DNA from: Chlamydoabsidia padenii
Lineage: Eukaryota; Mucoromycota; Mucoromycetes; Mucorales; Cunninghamellaceae
Assembly (NCBI GenBank): GCA_025330725.1
Contig: JAIWND010000037.1
Span: forward strand, 62,001-126,000
Length of the DNA: 64,000 nt
Direction: 5' to 3'
Part shown: positions 34,901 to 45,775 of the stretch, in pieces
How the letters are laid out: each line of letters starts with the position of its first letter
Position numbering within the stretch: position 1 is the first letter of the stretch
The notes under the pieces: generated by a model
Seen by the model: the letters and a program-made list of their open reading frames with translations, nothing else
The model's database searches: none
What the model was told of the DNA's origin: nothing
Made by a program: the position numbers and the translations under genes

Positions 34901-36958
34901 ACATCTTACGAATCTAAAATGCCGTACTCCAACAAAAAAGACAAGGATGATATCGACGAATCCAACAAACCGACAAACACCACCTGGGCGGCATGGCAGC
35001 TTCCATACTTGGAGAATGGTTATGATGAACAAACGGTGCGAAATCTGGCAAGGTATCGAAATCAAGACAAGATTGATTACGATATGGTGGCTCAAACTGT
35101 AAAGTATATTGCGGAAAATGAGACAGTAACGATTGCCGACGGTACTGAACCTGCAGTGCTCATCTTCATGCCTGGTGCTATGGAAATCAAACGATGCGTA
35201 GAAGCACTCCAGTCCACTCTTCCTGGTTCACGTGATGGATCCTATGACATTCTGCCTCTTCATGCCAATCTTTCACCTCAAGAACAAACCAGGGTCTTCA
35301 AACCGGTCAAGAAAGGTGTGCGCAAGATTGTGGTGACTACCAACGTTGCTGAAACCTCTATTACAATCGAAGGTGTGGTATATGTAATTGACTCTGGCCG
35401 GGTGAAGGAAACTCAATATGAAGCTAGCAGTAACATGATGCATCTCGTGGAAACTTGGGCGTCAAGAGCCTCTTGCAAACAACGACGTGGGCGTGCAGGG
35501 CGTACTCGACCGGGGAAATGCTTCAAATTGTTTACGCGGGACACTGAGGAACGGAAAATGCGACCACAACAAGTACCGGAATTGCTACGAACACCTTTGG
35601 AACAGCTTTGCTTACAAGTGAAATCGATGGCGTCGAATGGCAATAATAATGAAAAGCCGTTGGATGTCAAGACCTTTTTACGCAGTGCCATTGATCCTCC
35701 TTCTATTGCGGCATTGGATACCGCTCTTGCTACTCTCAGGGCGGTGGATGCTATCGATGATACCGAACATGGTGATTTGACTCCTCTTGGAAAACATATG
35801 GTAAAGAAAAGAAAAAGATACAGGTAGTTTATACTAAACTGATTTCTTTTTTCTTTTTTGTAGGCAAACATTCCTGCAGATCTAAGGATTAGCAAGATGC
35901 TTTTGTTTGGATCTATCTTCCGGTGTCTAGATCCCATTTTGACCATTGCTGCCACCATGTCATTGAAAAGTCCCTTCACCTCGCCAATGGATAAACGTGA
36001 AGAAGCCAGACAGTAAGTTGATGATAAAATAGTTAATGAAAATACTAACTTGATGATAATGATGAACTACTAGGGCAAGGGAAAGATTTATGTATGGCAA
36101 AAGCGATTGGCTCACCGACATGCGTGCTTACGACGAATGGCATACAACTATTAAGACCAAAGGGATGCGTGAAGCACGACTATTTTGTGAGGAAAACTTT
36201 TTATCCTATCCGACCATGACCGAAATACAATCCTTACGACGACAATATGCCGACAGTCTAAAAGATATTGGATTTTACGACTCGGGGCGACAGGATGATT
36301 ACTATAATACGAATTCTGATAATCCCAATCTGATTAAAAGCATTCTCTTTGGTGGTCTCAATCCCAACTTGGCGCGAATCCAACTACCTGATACCAAATA
36401 CGACAAGGTGCTTAGTGGAACTGTTGAACGTGAAAAAGAAGCTCGTGAAATCAAATTTTATACCAAACAAGATGGTAAGTATCAAAAAGGGGGATATAAC
36501 ATATAATGTCTAACTTTTTTTTTTTTTTTTTGGATAGGACGGGTGTTCTTACATCCAGCATCAATCTTATTCAATAGTAATCAATATGGCGCTTCCTTTT
36601 TGACCTACTTCTCCAGGATGACAACAAGCAAAACCTTCCTTCGAGATGGCACCGAAGTACCGTCCTATGCGATTCTCTTTTTTGGTGGCAAGGTGGATGT
36701 CGATCATTTGGGTAGAGGGTTGAAAGTTGGGGATGATGGATGGTTAAAATTTAGAGCTTGGGCACGTATCGGGGTCCTTGTCAATCAATTGAAACGACTC
36801 CTCTCTGCTGAACTGGACTCCAAGATCCAAGATCCTAATCAAGATGGTAAGAAAAAACATGAATAAGGATGAAGGGAAATAACTCACTTTTTGTTTCAGT
36901 ATCTTCAAGCGGTGTTGTCAATGCCATGGTGGCTTTAATATCAAATGATGGTATCTAG
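31959..36958 (+). CDS. DHX57: DEAH-box RNA helicase, DHX57-like (UBA, RWD, helicase)
   Basis: ATP-dependent RNA helicase of the DHX29/DHX36/DHX57 group. Thirteen exons: 31959-32711, 32779-32911, 33007-33027 (21 nt), 33084-34037, 34134-34250, 34322-34513, 34577-34681, 34743-34803, 34876-35800, 35864-36012, 36074-36474, 36538-36846, 36900-36958; 1,392 aa, close to human DHX57. A basic low-complexity start and dsRBD-like region are followed by a UBA-like segment ([20 protein letters not shown]) and an RWD domain ([15 protein letters not shown] to [12 protein letters not shown]). The helicase has motif I GETGCGKTTQ, Ia [58 protein letters not shown], then HA2 and OB-fold regions. UBA plus RWD identifies DHX57/YLR419W rather than DHX29. 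The DHX57 CCCH finger was not seen. Confidence 0.92.
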
Positions 36959-37163
36959 ATGTAATGGCAGATTCCCTCATTCCTTCCCTGCCTAGACTCT
37001 TTTATAGATAATATGCATATAGACATTCTTTATTAATCACTACTAGAATAGACTCAAGGATTTATAATTGTTACCAACTAATAAAAAAAAAAAAGTTTCT
37101 GTATTCTTAAATATGAACAGAAGCATTATGCAAACTAACAGGACACACACAAAAAAAAAAAGG

Positions 37164-37421
37164 TGTCGGAGATAAAAAGTGATTTTCTCTGGAAAATTAG
37201 ATATCAATCTGGAAATTTCTTTTTGTCTCTTTCTCCTTTCTCTTCTTTCTCTTCTTTCTCTCTCGATAAATCTTTTAACATCTAGATGCTTCGATATAAC
37301 CAATTCAGCCATAGACTCCGATAATAGAATAGTATATATATATGTAGACTTCACTTTTAATAAAAACATTATTCTTCACCTGATATATAAAAGGAATACT
37401 CGTCTTATAGTTCAAACGACA
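37164..37421 (+). repeat. Left LTR
   Basis: 258 bp, identical as far as I can compare to 38657-38914. It includes a CT-rich stretch and a TATATATA run before the 3' third. Confidence 0.9.
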
Positions 37422-38656
37422 CTGGTAGCTTGTTTACGTTTCGATCCTCTGGCTTTCCTTTTGGTACGGCGATACTTTGCTCCTGGCTTGCGTTGGTGAA
37501 TCTTTGGGAATTGTTGGGGACAACAATTCTTAAGGAGGGGCAAGTACATGGTTGGAACAATGCGGTGAATCTTGGACGTCTAATCAGCAAGACATACATG
37601 GCTTGCTGTTGGTGATATGGATGCGTAGCTTACATACATACTATTGGTTCGGTGACTCTTGAATTAGTATATGATGGACTCCTATGGCTAGCACTGTGCT
37701 TAAGTATATTATCTGGTTGGCTCGCTCACTCTCTTCAGTTCCTTTACTATTCGGCTCTCTTAGTATTGGTTCTTACTGGCTCGTTCGATGTGCATGATTG
37801 GCTCACATTTATTATGATGATACTAGTACCTTCCTCCCAACTATGGTTCTTTAATGTTGGTATTGCTCATTGGATGACTGGACTCACACGGTTGCTTTGA
37901 ATGAATGGCTGAACCTTGGACCTTGACATGTATAATTCTGTTGTGTTCGATTAGAAGATCTTTATTATTATTGGCGACTACTATTGGATCAACGAACTAT
38001 TCTTGCTTATTGGATGATGGAACATTGATTTATGGATCATTGATTAGGATCACACTTACTGCCTGGTTATCGGCTAATGAATCTTACGACGGTTATGAAA
38101 CCTGCTTTGTTAGTATTATTGGGATTGCTCGTATTGTCTGGTTTATTTACTTTGGATTATTTGGATTATTGACTCGGATTACTTACTTGGTTTACTTTCT
38201 CGGATTACGTACTCGGATTATTTGGTTTACTTATGTGGTTTATTTGGACACCTTACATGGATTACTCGATTACTTTGGATTATTATTTGGATTATTGGAT
38301 TTAGATCGTTCAGTTGGATCACGCCGGCGGCATGGACGGTTTCAAGTGTGAAGACAATTATGATGAACGGTGGACTCTTTCTCTCTTTTTTTTACGGTAC
38401 GACATACAGCAAAATGAACAATAACAAGCAATGGGAAAGGTGAATCAGCAGTGTTTAGCGATAACAGGAACAACAGCATGAATATGGACAACAGCGGATA
38501 CTGCTTTATGGATGTAATTGACGTTATGGTATGGATCTCGGTGGTGCCTGATTTTTTTTTTTTTCCCCTTCCTCTCGGTGTTGCCCTGGTAATTCGACCT
38601 TTTTCTTTTGGACCTTACTTGGAATCGTGGTCGATTCTTCTCCCCGTGGGGAATGA

Positions 38657-38914
38657 TGTCGGAGATAAAAAGTGATTTTCTCTGGAAAATTAGATATCAA
38701 TCTGGAAATTTCTTTTTGTCTCTTTCTCCTTTCTCTTCTTTCTCTTCTTTCTCTCTCGATAAATCTTTTAACATCTAGATGCTTCGATATAACCAATTCA
38801 GCCATAGACTCCGATAATAGAATAGTATATATATATGTAGACTTCACTTTTAATAAAAACATTATTCTTCACCTGATATATAAAAGGAATACTCGTCTTA
38901 TAGTTCAAACGACA
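38657..38914 (+). repeat. Right LTR
   Basis: Second copy of the 258-bp LTR. It is followed by AAGG (target duplication) and, 43 bp on, the 3' end of tRNA-Ile. Confidence 0.9.
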
Positions 38915-38957
38915 AAGGGAACTATTCTAACTCCGCAACTACGGGCTTAAAAATATA

Positions 38958-39031
38958 TGCTCACTACAGGGGTCGAACCTGTGACCTTGGCGTTATTAGC
39001 ACCACGCTCTAACCAACTGAGCTAAGCGAGC
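38958..39031 (-). tRNA. tRNA-Ile (anticodon AAU)
   Basis: The reverse complement folds as a full cloverleaf: acceptor GCTCGCT with AGTGAGC (one G-U), D arm GCTC/GAGC, anticodon stem TGGTG/CGCCA with loop CTAATAA (anticodon AAT), T arm ACAGG/CCTGT with loop TTCGACC, discriminator A. It is intronless. A short T run follows its 3' end (about 38949-38953) as a Pol III terminator. LTR sequences lie on both sides. Confidence 0.97.
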
Positions 39032-39072
39032 TCCGATGAAAATTTTATTTAAATTTAATATATATAGCATAT

Positions 39073-39250
39073 TGTCGGAGATTTAAATAATCGGGCCGAA
39101 TAGCGCCGAAGATATCCGATTGGGTAGTTGCTTGTCTGAAACCCAAATAAATGTGGGAGGGGGCGGCCTTTCACTTCCCTTTCTTTCTCCTTTTACTCAA
39201 CATTCTTTTAATCTATCAACAATCTTGCACAGTATCAGATATTCCATATA
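39073..39250 (+). repeat. LTR-like remnant upstream of tRNA-Ile
   Basis: It begins TGTCGGAGAT, the same first ten bases as the 258-bp LTRs, then diverges. It sits 41 bp beyond the 5' end of the minus-strand tRNA. The right boundary is not resolved; no target duplication was found. It may be a solo LTR of a related family. Confidence 0.35.
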
Positions 39251-39944
39251 AAAAATCTTGTTTTTATGTAATAGGTGGTAAAGTTTGTGTTATCAAGGTA
39301 AGGTTGTTGGGGAAGAAAAATAAAGAATATGGTGAAGCAAAAGGAAAAATGGTGGATAGGTCTTTGGACATGGATCGGTACAAAGCACCTGCGAACGCAA
39401 GCACGACACAATCGATGAAGCATATTCATTCTGGAATCTATTGAACAATAACGCAATCTACTCGACGGTAAAGGAAAATGACCAAGCAACAATTAGACGA
39501 TGGAAACGAAGAAAAAGACGACGCACGACAAAAAGGTTGCAATGGGGGTTTACTCTACAACGATGGCTCATGTTTATTCAATATAGGGATATTGTTTTTT
39601 TGGGGGGATTTTTTGTAGAGTGATCTCTCTTTGGAACTAGTAATAGTGTGTAGATTGGGCAGTTGATATTAAACACAAGTATAATAAATAAACGTGGGGC
39701 TTGTCATCCATCTTTAGTCGTCTTCTCCTATTAAAAGTGTGTGTATCAAATGTCGGGTTACTGTTGATGTTTAAAGGAATAGATGATGCATTGTGGGAAA
39801 TAGGCAAATTCAAAACCTGCTCCAGTCAGCAATTAGTAGAGGAGGATTGTCTTTTTTGAAAGTTGGTAAGGAATAAAAATGATTATATATGATGTACTTT
39901 ATCTCGTCTATGGTGACATACGTTCCATCATGTGGATTCTCCCT

Positions 39945-39975
<31 letters not shown>

Positions 39976-40627
39976 GTTTGCTGTGATAGGTTTTATTTTT
40001 ATTATGATTTTTACTGGGATTCATGATGATGCATTTCTAATGTCGAATGAGCCAAGACATTATAGGATAAGTTAAGAAAAGTGTTTACAATATAAACAGT
40101 TGATGTACTAGTATAAATTTAAATAAGCAAAGGGGAACATGTTGCCAAGCATGAATCTTACTTCCGAATTAAGAAATCCAGGAACATATAGCGGGATTTT
40201 AATATACATGAATAAAAAAATGCCGCACCGCAGCTGATACCATCTAGATGTCGTTTTTTGATGTCTTAGATCTTGCCGATTAAAAAGAAAAGTTTATCGT
40301 GAGAAGGGAGGATGCTAGCATTGGATCGCCCATGTTTTCTTCTTCTTTTTGGGCGGGCAATTTTGAAGCTGGTTAGTGTGCCTCTTTTTCTTTTTATCTT
40401 CTTTTTCTTTCTGGAACACTCGGTGGTATTCTGGGATTGTCATCATGAAACCATCGCCATCCAATGAAAACGAAGCATCGGTATTCTCATCGTGCTAATT
40501 TCGAGTGCCGCATTTCAAGTGCCGCGAGACACCATAAAAATATTTTCGGATGGTGTTTTCTGCTTCGCCCCTCTCTTTCCCCTTTTACATTCTATATACC
40601 TCCCCTTTATATATAACTCTCTTTGCA
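39251..40627. other. Gene-poor interval before ECL1
   Basis: AT-rich, with a T27 run near 39950 and GCGGGATTTTAA at 40191-40202. A 97-residue frame at 39151-39444 has no recognisable domain and overlaps the LTR-like remnant, so I do not call it. Confidence 0.55.
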
Positions 40628-41101
40628 ATGGATCTATCTTGGTGTATTATTTGTGACAACCGTATTGATGACAGAGTGGTAAGTAACAAACAAAAACATA
40701 TCATATTGATACGATCTCTTTGGATGATCTACAGATCCTGATCATTAATCCTTTTTTTTTTCTTTTAGATTGAATCTTCTTTATACTGCTCGGAACAATG
40801 CCAAGGAAGAGATCATTCAAATAGTACAATGTCAGCATACCAAGATCAATCATCATCCAGTCCGCCTCAATTAGGTCCTTTGAAGAACATTGTACGACTC
40901 AACAAAGCCATCATCAATAATGGATCTACCACTACTACTGCTCGTGTCAAACGACCCAATGGTCCTTCTACTTCTTATCCTTGGGAATTATTGTATACAC
41001 GTCCTCGCAGCAAACGTCATGTCGTGGTGAAACGATGTCAACCTATGGTCGCAGGATCTTACACCACTGCCACTGCCATGTTTACTCCTACCATTGTTTA
41101 A
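40628..41101 (+). CDS. ECL1: ECL1-family lifespan/stress regulator
   Basis: Small fungal zinc-binding protein of the extender-of-chronological-lifespan family (sulfur/zinc starvation and lifespan in fission yeast). Exons 40628-40678 and 40769-41101 (127 aa). The family signature is present across the intron: MDLSWCIICDNRIDDRV then IESSLYCSEQCQGRD, a CX2C...CX3C zinc site. The rest is Ser/Thr-rich and basic (KRPNGPSTSYPWELLYTRPR) without other domains. The intron falls between the two cysteine pairs. The role is by family only. Confidence 0.85.
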
Positions 41102-41856
41102 ACTCTTAGGTCAAACCTCCACTACCTTCTTTTTTTTTAGTATAGCTCCCCCCTCTCTCTCTTTATCTTTATCTTTTTTTATATATTATCTATCACTCAT
41201 TGGCGCCTGAAAAAATGTGGAAGGATTGTAAATATTCAAACACAACAACAACAACAACAACACCAAAAACATTACCCTTCTTTTTATTCTTCTTCATTAT
41301 TCATTATTCATTATTCATTTATACTACTTCATTCATCTCTTCATTTTTATATACAAAAAAACTCAATATTTGCATACCCTTTTTTTCCTCATCGCCAATG
41401 GAAAAAAAAAAAACCATCTAGTTTAGTACTTCCCAACTTTTATCAATAAAAATCATGTACCAATTATCTCTTTAACATCATAACATTATATACTCTGTCT
41501 TTATTTATGCATTTGTTTAGTCAAACTAGGTGATTCATGCCCATCCTCCAAAAGCGGGATTTGATTTGAATTGAATTGAATTGATTTTTTTTTAATACCC
41601 ACATACAGTATTTTAACTTTGAATTGAGACACAGTCAATTTTTTGACACATGTATAGAATCATACACGACTGATGTATAATCCTGACTGCCTGCCAAGGC
41701 AACTCGACTGCCTTCTTTTTCTTCGTCTAGAAAAAAAAAAAATTGACTTTGTCTAGAATTTTAACTCCGTCGTCTAAAATTCAAAGTTAAAATACTGTAT
41801 TCAGCCATTTTGTTTTGAAGTGCTTCTCTTCCCGCTTCCCCTTTTTCAAACATCTT
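41102..41856. other. ECL1-CNOT11 intergenic region
   Basis: ECL1 3' flank, then GCGGGATTTGAT (one mismatch) at 41554-41565, about 290 bp before the CNOT11 start used here. A further upstream CNOT11 exon could be hidden near 41690-41850, because the called N-terminus is shorter than the family's. Confidence 0.5.
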
Positions 41857-43419
41857 ATGCTGGTTGGGAAGGATGACCATAGTTTCGGCACTGTGTTTCA
41901 ACTTTACAAAGAAACCAACTCCACTGAAACAATCTTTACTTCCGCCTGTAATGTCTTTATCACTTTTGACCAAACCAAGGTAAGGAGTAGAACTCACTCC
42001 AACTATTTTACCCAAACTAATCTTTTGTTATTTTAGGTTGTGACGGAAAGACTGGCCATTCTTTACATCTTGTATGCTTATTATGCAACAGTGCCTTTGA
42101 CTGACAATCCCTTCTTGGCGTTTTTTATGGAATTCGTACCTGCTGCCCGACCTGGTGCACGTGGGAACTGGATCGAACAATCGTTTGTATGTACCATATT
42201 GGAAGGCGACATGGACAAGGTAAAGTACACATATCAACTGTAGGATATGAGCTAACTTGAAGGGGTGGGTATATATATATATAGATGGAACAGTTATCTC
42301 CTATGGATGTTTTTCAACATCCTGAAGTTTATCTTGCCATTCACGAACCAACGTTGCCTTTGGGAAAATGGGTTGCATTCACATATAACGTGGCACGGTT
42401 GATCGATGATCCGTAAGTCAACAACTGAAAAGGTAGTTTTGTGTATTAATGGTGGACTCTTTTACAGGTATATAGATGAAGCTACTATGATGGCTGATGC
42501 TATTGATACTATTGAAGCTAACAAGAACGACAATCTTCCATCAGATGCTACCCCTGATATGATCCTATCCTATTTGTCAGCACCGGTAATATATATATAT
42601 AAAAGAAAACTAAAAATACAAAATAGAACATTGAAACTAATCATGTTTATTATCTAGATACAAAATCAATCCTACAAGCTTGATAACAAAGTCATCAAAC
42701 TCTTATCGGATCTCCTTCTTCAAGCTACCACAAGGACATTGACTATACCGGAATATGATGCAAGTTTGATAACTTGATAGTATAAGATTAGGACTAACCA
42801 CTTTATATTACAATTAGGTACTCATTCATGGACTGAAGCTTCATTCTAATACTGTCGACCTCTTACCTTTGGCTCCAAAGCAATTACTTAATCTAATAGA
42901 GGTGAATACCTTTTGGGCCCTGGATGTTGTGCCGATGCTTCTCAAAGGATCAACTGCTGATGCGTAAGTAATGATGGGTATGTACTCTTGGGAACAAAGA
43001 TGACTAACATCATACACCTTTATCCATAGATACCTCCATTTCCTTGCTCAACCAAATATCACTTGTAACTCATTGGAGGTCATTCATCACGTTTTGACAA
43101 GACATCAACAAACCTTACCCGGCGAATTCATGCATACTTATATCTCCAATGCGATTAGGACATGTGACATGGTGGAAGGGTTATCCCAGGAAAGGCTTGT
43201 GCGCATGGTAAAGAATAAGGTGATGGTGGTTGGTTAATATAAAGTACTAATTTGATATTTTTCATTATGCGATAGGTGGCCAAGTTTTTACAATCCTTGT
43301 TGGAACAACACATCCTTCCTATCACCGACTATAGGATCGAAATCAAAACATTCTGCCTAGGCTTCCTTAAGATTCGTGGTGTGGCCACTCTATTCCGTAC
43401 AGTATCCCATGACGTTTAA
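41857..43419 (+). CDS. CNOT11: CCR4-NOT subunit CNOT11
   Basis: Subunit of the CCR4-NOT deadenylase complex that docks on NOT1 with CNOT10 in animals. Eight exons: 41857-41979, 42037-42219, 42285-42412, 42468-42585, 42658-42759, 42818-42963, 43030-43207, 43276-43419 (373 aa). Recognised from HSFGTVFQLYKE, ERLAILYILYAYY, NPFLAFFMEFVP, and the C-terminal DUF2363 segment VLIHGLKLHSNTVDLLPLAP, MHTYISNAIRTCD, TDYRIEIKTFCLGFLKIRGV. Intron 5 (42760-42817) is GC-AG: only the donor GCAAGT keeps the frame from PEYD to VLIHG. The start at 41857 is the first ATG in frame, but family members have a longer N-terminus. The C-terminal docking domain is complete. Confidence 0.85.
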
Positions 43420-43715
43420 ATCCATCCTCCATATACCCTACAACTTTATTAGTTTATAGCATTTTATAATCAATAAATTTATAAGTATACATATATAGTT
43501 TATCCCATCCCCATATACCCGACACTTTTATTAGTTCAACACAATCAATAAAAACCAGAATATTCATACAGTCTATAAAAAAACAGGGGTGTAGATTTTT
43601 ATTGTAGTAATATATAGAGAGAGAGGTGGAGATAATATAAACAAAAAGGGAAAATAGTGAATCAAGTCTACATATAGGGAGTATTGTGTGTGTGTGTAAG
43701 GTCGTAGTTGCTGTT

Positions 43716-44123
43716 TTACATCATTTGCTGGTTTTGGGATTCGCGTTGAATACGGTTGACATAAGAGCGAGAGACGACGTTCCAGGCTTCCATGTAACGA
43801 TCCATACACTTGGAGAGACATTGTTGTTCACCGTTTTCAAGACGAGGGCCGGGCTTGGGCACACACTTCAAGTAGCACTTTTCGTTAATTTTCTATAGAA
43901 TGCATCAAGTTAGTATTCATACCATTTTCTTTTGACTACTTTACGTTGATGAGTTCTTGAGCGTTGGCCATGGCAAGTTCACCACGCACTTGTTCCATAA
44001 CTTCTTGTTTCTTGTTGCTCTACAGGTCCCAAAAAGAAAAAAAGAATGAGTCATTGTGGTCTTTTGTCTATAGAGTGTATTTACCAATTCGGGGGCACCA
44101 AAGCTGGAGGAATAATCACTCAT
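43716..44123 (-). CDS. TIM13: Mitochondrial small Tim chaperone TIM13
   Basis: Intermembrane-space chaperone that, with Tim8, escorts hydrophobic precursors to the TIM22 complex. Exons in gene order: 44123-44085, 44019-43945, 43892-43716 (96 aa). The Ser-rich start [20 protein letters not shown] is followed by [20 protein letters not shown] and the twin CX3C motif CYLKC...CLSKC, then [15 protein letters not shown], the Tim13 signature rather than Tim8, 9 or 10. It is a substrate of MIA40, also encoded here. A minus-strand element (GCGGGATTGGAA, one mismatch) lies 93 bp upstream. Confidence 0.93.
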
Positions 44124-44215
44124 GTTGTATTTAGTTTTAAAAAAAAAAAGGGAAAAGAGAATGGGGAGTGGTCTTGATTTTTTTTTATTGTTGGCCCCCG
44201 CCCTCAAACACGAAT

Positions 44216-44227
44216 TTCCAATCCCGC
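44216..44227 (-). promoter_or_regulatory. GCGGGATTTGAA-type element, TIM13 promoter
   Basis: Minus-strand reading GCGGGATTGGAA (one mismatch), 93 bp before the TIM13 start, same orientation. Confidence 0.45.
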
Positions 44228-44605
44228 CGTGCTAAAATAAGCCACACTTTCTAGGTGTACCTGAAAAAAGTAACCATTCACATAAAATAGGGCTGTATGA
44301 CTCTAGTAACTAGAGTCGTCAGCTCATAATGGATGATTGGTGGCTCCATCATGCAAACCAGCCTAGAGATAAAACAATAATCTGTATCCATACTCAATTG
44401 AACAAATAGAGGGTTCATTGATATAACACCATGTTCTCTTACTAACCATTTGAACGAAAACTTATCTTTTACTTTCAAAGAACGGATACTTTTGTGGAAT
44501 CAATGTTCGTTCCATAGTTGACAGGTCAAAGAGAGTGACATTTTCAAATCCCGACAGATACCCCTATTTAATTTCTTTTTTTCTATTCTTCCCTTTCTTC
44601 TCTTG

Positions 44606-44833
44606 ATGCGCCATTTTTTTTTAAAAAAAAAATCTTCTACAAAGAGCCTAGCAGGTAAACATACTATTATCTAAAACAACCAATCCTTTTTATTTGATAT
44701 AGAACAACAAGGTGGGGAGCAAGACGGGCTGCGTACTAATAGGAAGCATCTTGAACTGAACAAACAAGCAAGTGGAAAAGAAACGATTAGTCGATCCACT
44801 CACGTTTATATTAATGTTTCTTTTGTATGGTAG
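44606..44833 (+). CDS. Possible small two-exon gene, unknown function
   Basis: Candidate exons 44606-44654 and 44703-44833 would give 59 residues, starting MRHFFLKKKSST and ending STHVYINVSFVW. The intron is convincing (GTAAAC donor, CTAAAAC branch, TTTATTTGATATAG acceptor) and keeps the frame, and TCGGGATTTGAA (minus strand, 44543-44554) lies 52 bp upstream. Against it: the first exon crosses a T9A10 run and no family is recognised. A more 3' exon near 45000-45257 may belong here. Confidence 0.22.
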
Positions 44834-45398
44834 GCGTTGTGGAGAACAGGTATAACAGGTGAAATATAGTAATGTCACTAGTCGCGATGCTTTGTCAAGA
44901 ATGAATCTATACGATATCTAACCTACTACTACGATCCACCTTCTCACTGATTTTGTTGGGGACTCCGATGGTTAGCATGGTGGTACAACAAGCAAATCAA
45001 TGTTCTTTATGGTGACAGACACTAGTCAAGTCAAGGTAAATATGAATAAAACGAGATCGCTTGTTGTAACTCATCATCAGTTAGGTATATTATTTCAAAA
45101 GGAACTCAAACGACAGATCATCTGCGGATCACTCTATTTTTGGGCTCAGTCACATCGGATCATTCTGAACAGCAAGCAAGCAATATCCTGTTATGCACCT
45201 TGGTGGATCGGCGCCCACTGTGAACAACCTCTTTATGGTGATATTCGGTGCTGGTAGCATATTCTAATTTGTAGTTATAGTTACTTAGTGCTTATATATT
45301 ACTAGTTTATTGTATATGATACCTTATCTCAAATAAACACTATTTATGTTTGACAATCTGATGGATCCTATGTATAGTATTTATTAGTAGGTAGGTTA
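44834..45398. other. Unassigned tract between two small candidate genes
   Basis: An open frame ends at 45257 (tail LYGDIRCW) after an intron-like stretch (45035-45080), and AATAAA lies near 45333. This suggests a transcribed unit ending here, but I could not build a convincing gene. Confidence 0.3.
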
Positions 45399-45775
45399 AT
45401 GGAACAGGACGGCAACAATACTATAAACAACTCTTCTCTACTAAACACAATCAAAACCATCATCAGAAGAAGGATCAACCATAAAGACGAGAAGGAATCA
45501 AGTAAAAAAAGGTTAAACAAGACTTATCATGTCACACCACAGATCATCCCATCCCGACCAGTAACAAGATCACCACCTTCACACTCACCAAATCAAGTAA
45601 TCACTCTAGATCTATATACTTGGCACCACATCAACCTCTTTATTTTTATTCAAAGGCAGAGAAAAATGACCTTCCAGGCGCAATCCTATTTTTAGTCTAT
45701 ACAATCAGCCTATTCCAAGCCCTGGCCATACCTCTATCATCATCATACACCTCTTTCAATTCTGTTGTCGCCTAG
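45399..45775 (+). CDS. Small predicted tail-anchored-type membrane protein, unknown
   Basis: Two exons, 45399-45596 and 45656-45775, give 105 residues. Residues 1-66 are polar and basic (MEQDGNNTINNSSLLNTIKT, RRRINHKDEKESSKKRLNK). The second exon encodes one hydrophobic helix near the C-terminus (PGAILFLVYTISLFQALAIP) and ends SSSYTSFNSVVA. The intron is canonical (GTAATC...CAAAG, 59 nt) and preserves phase, and AATAAA sits about 22 bp after the stop. The topology (soluble N-terminus, single C-terminal TM) resembles tail-anchored or small stress-type membrane proteins. I recognise no family. Confidence 0.42.

Larger units (their letters stand above)
37164..38914. mobile_element. Non-autonomous LTR retrotransposon (TRIM/LARD-like)
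   Basis: Two 258-bp direct repeats (37164-37421, 38657-38914) enclose 1,235 bp. Each starts TGTCGG and ends CGACA, the canonical TG...CA with a 5-bp inverted end, and they look identical. A 4-bp target duplication AAGG flanks the element (37160-37163, 38915-38918). One base inside the left LTR is TGGTAGC, a plausible primer-binding site, followed at a short distance by GTTTCGATCC, which matches the T-loop complement of initiator tRNA-Met. A GGGGAATGA purine tract precedes the right LTR. The interior has no gag, protease, RT or integrase, so it must be mobilised in trans. The +1 strand of transcription would be plus. Confidence 0.85.

Noticed and set aside
37043..37369. 108-residue ORF repeated at 38524-38862
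   Set aside because: It is the reverse strand of the LTR repeated in both copies; not a gene.
37652..38351. Hydrophobic ORFs inside the LTR element
   Set aside because: They come from GGATTA-type repeats, lack any gag/pol motif and have no conserved start context.
39151..39444. 97-residue ORF next to tRNA-Ile
   Set aside because: It overlaps an LTR-like remnant; composition is unlike a conserved protein and no splice structure is evident.
44929..45000. Possible tRNA (GGTTAGCATGG-like stretch)
   Set aside because: No cloverleaf can be formed and no B box is present.
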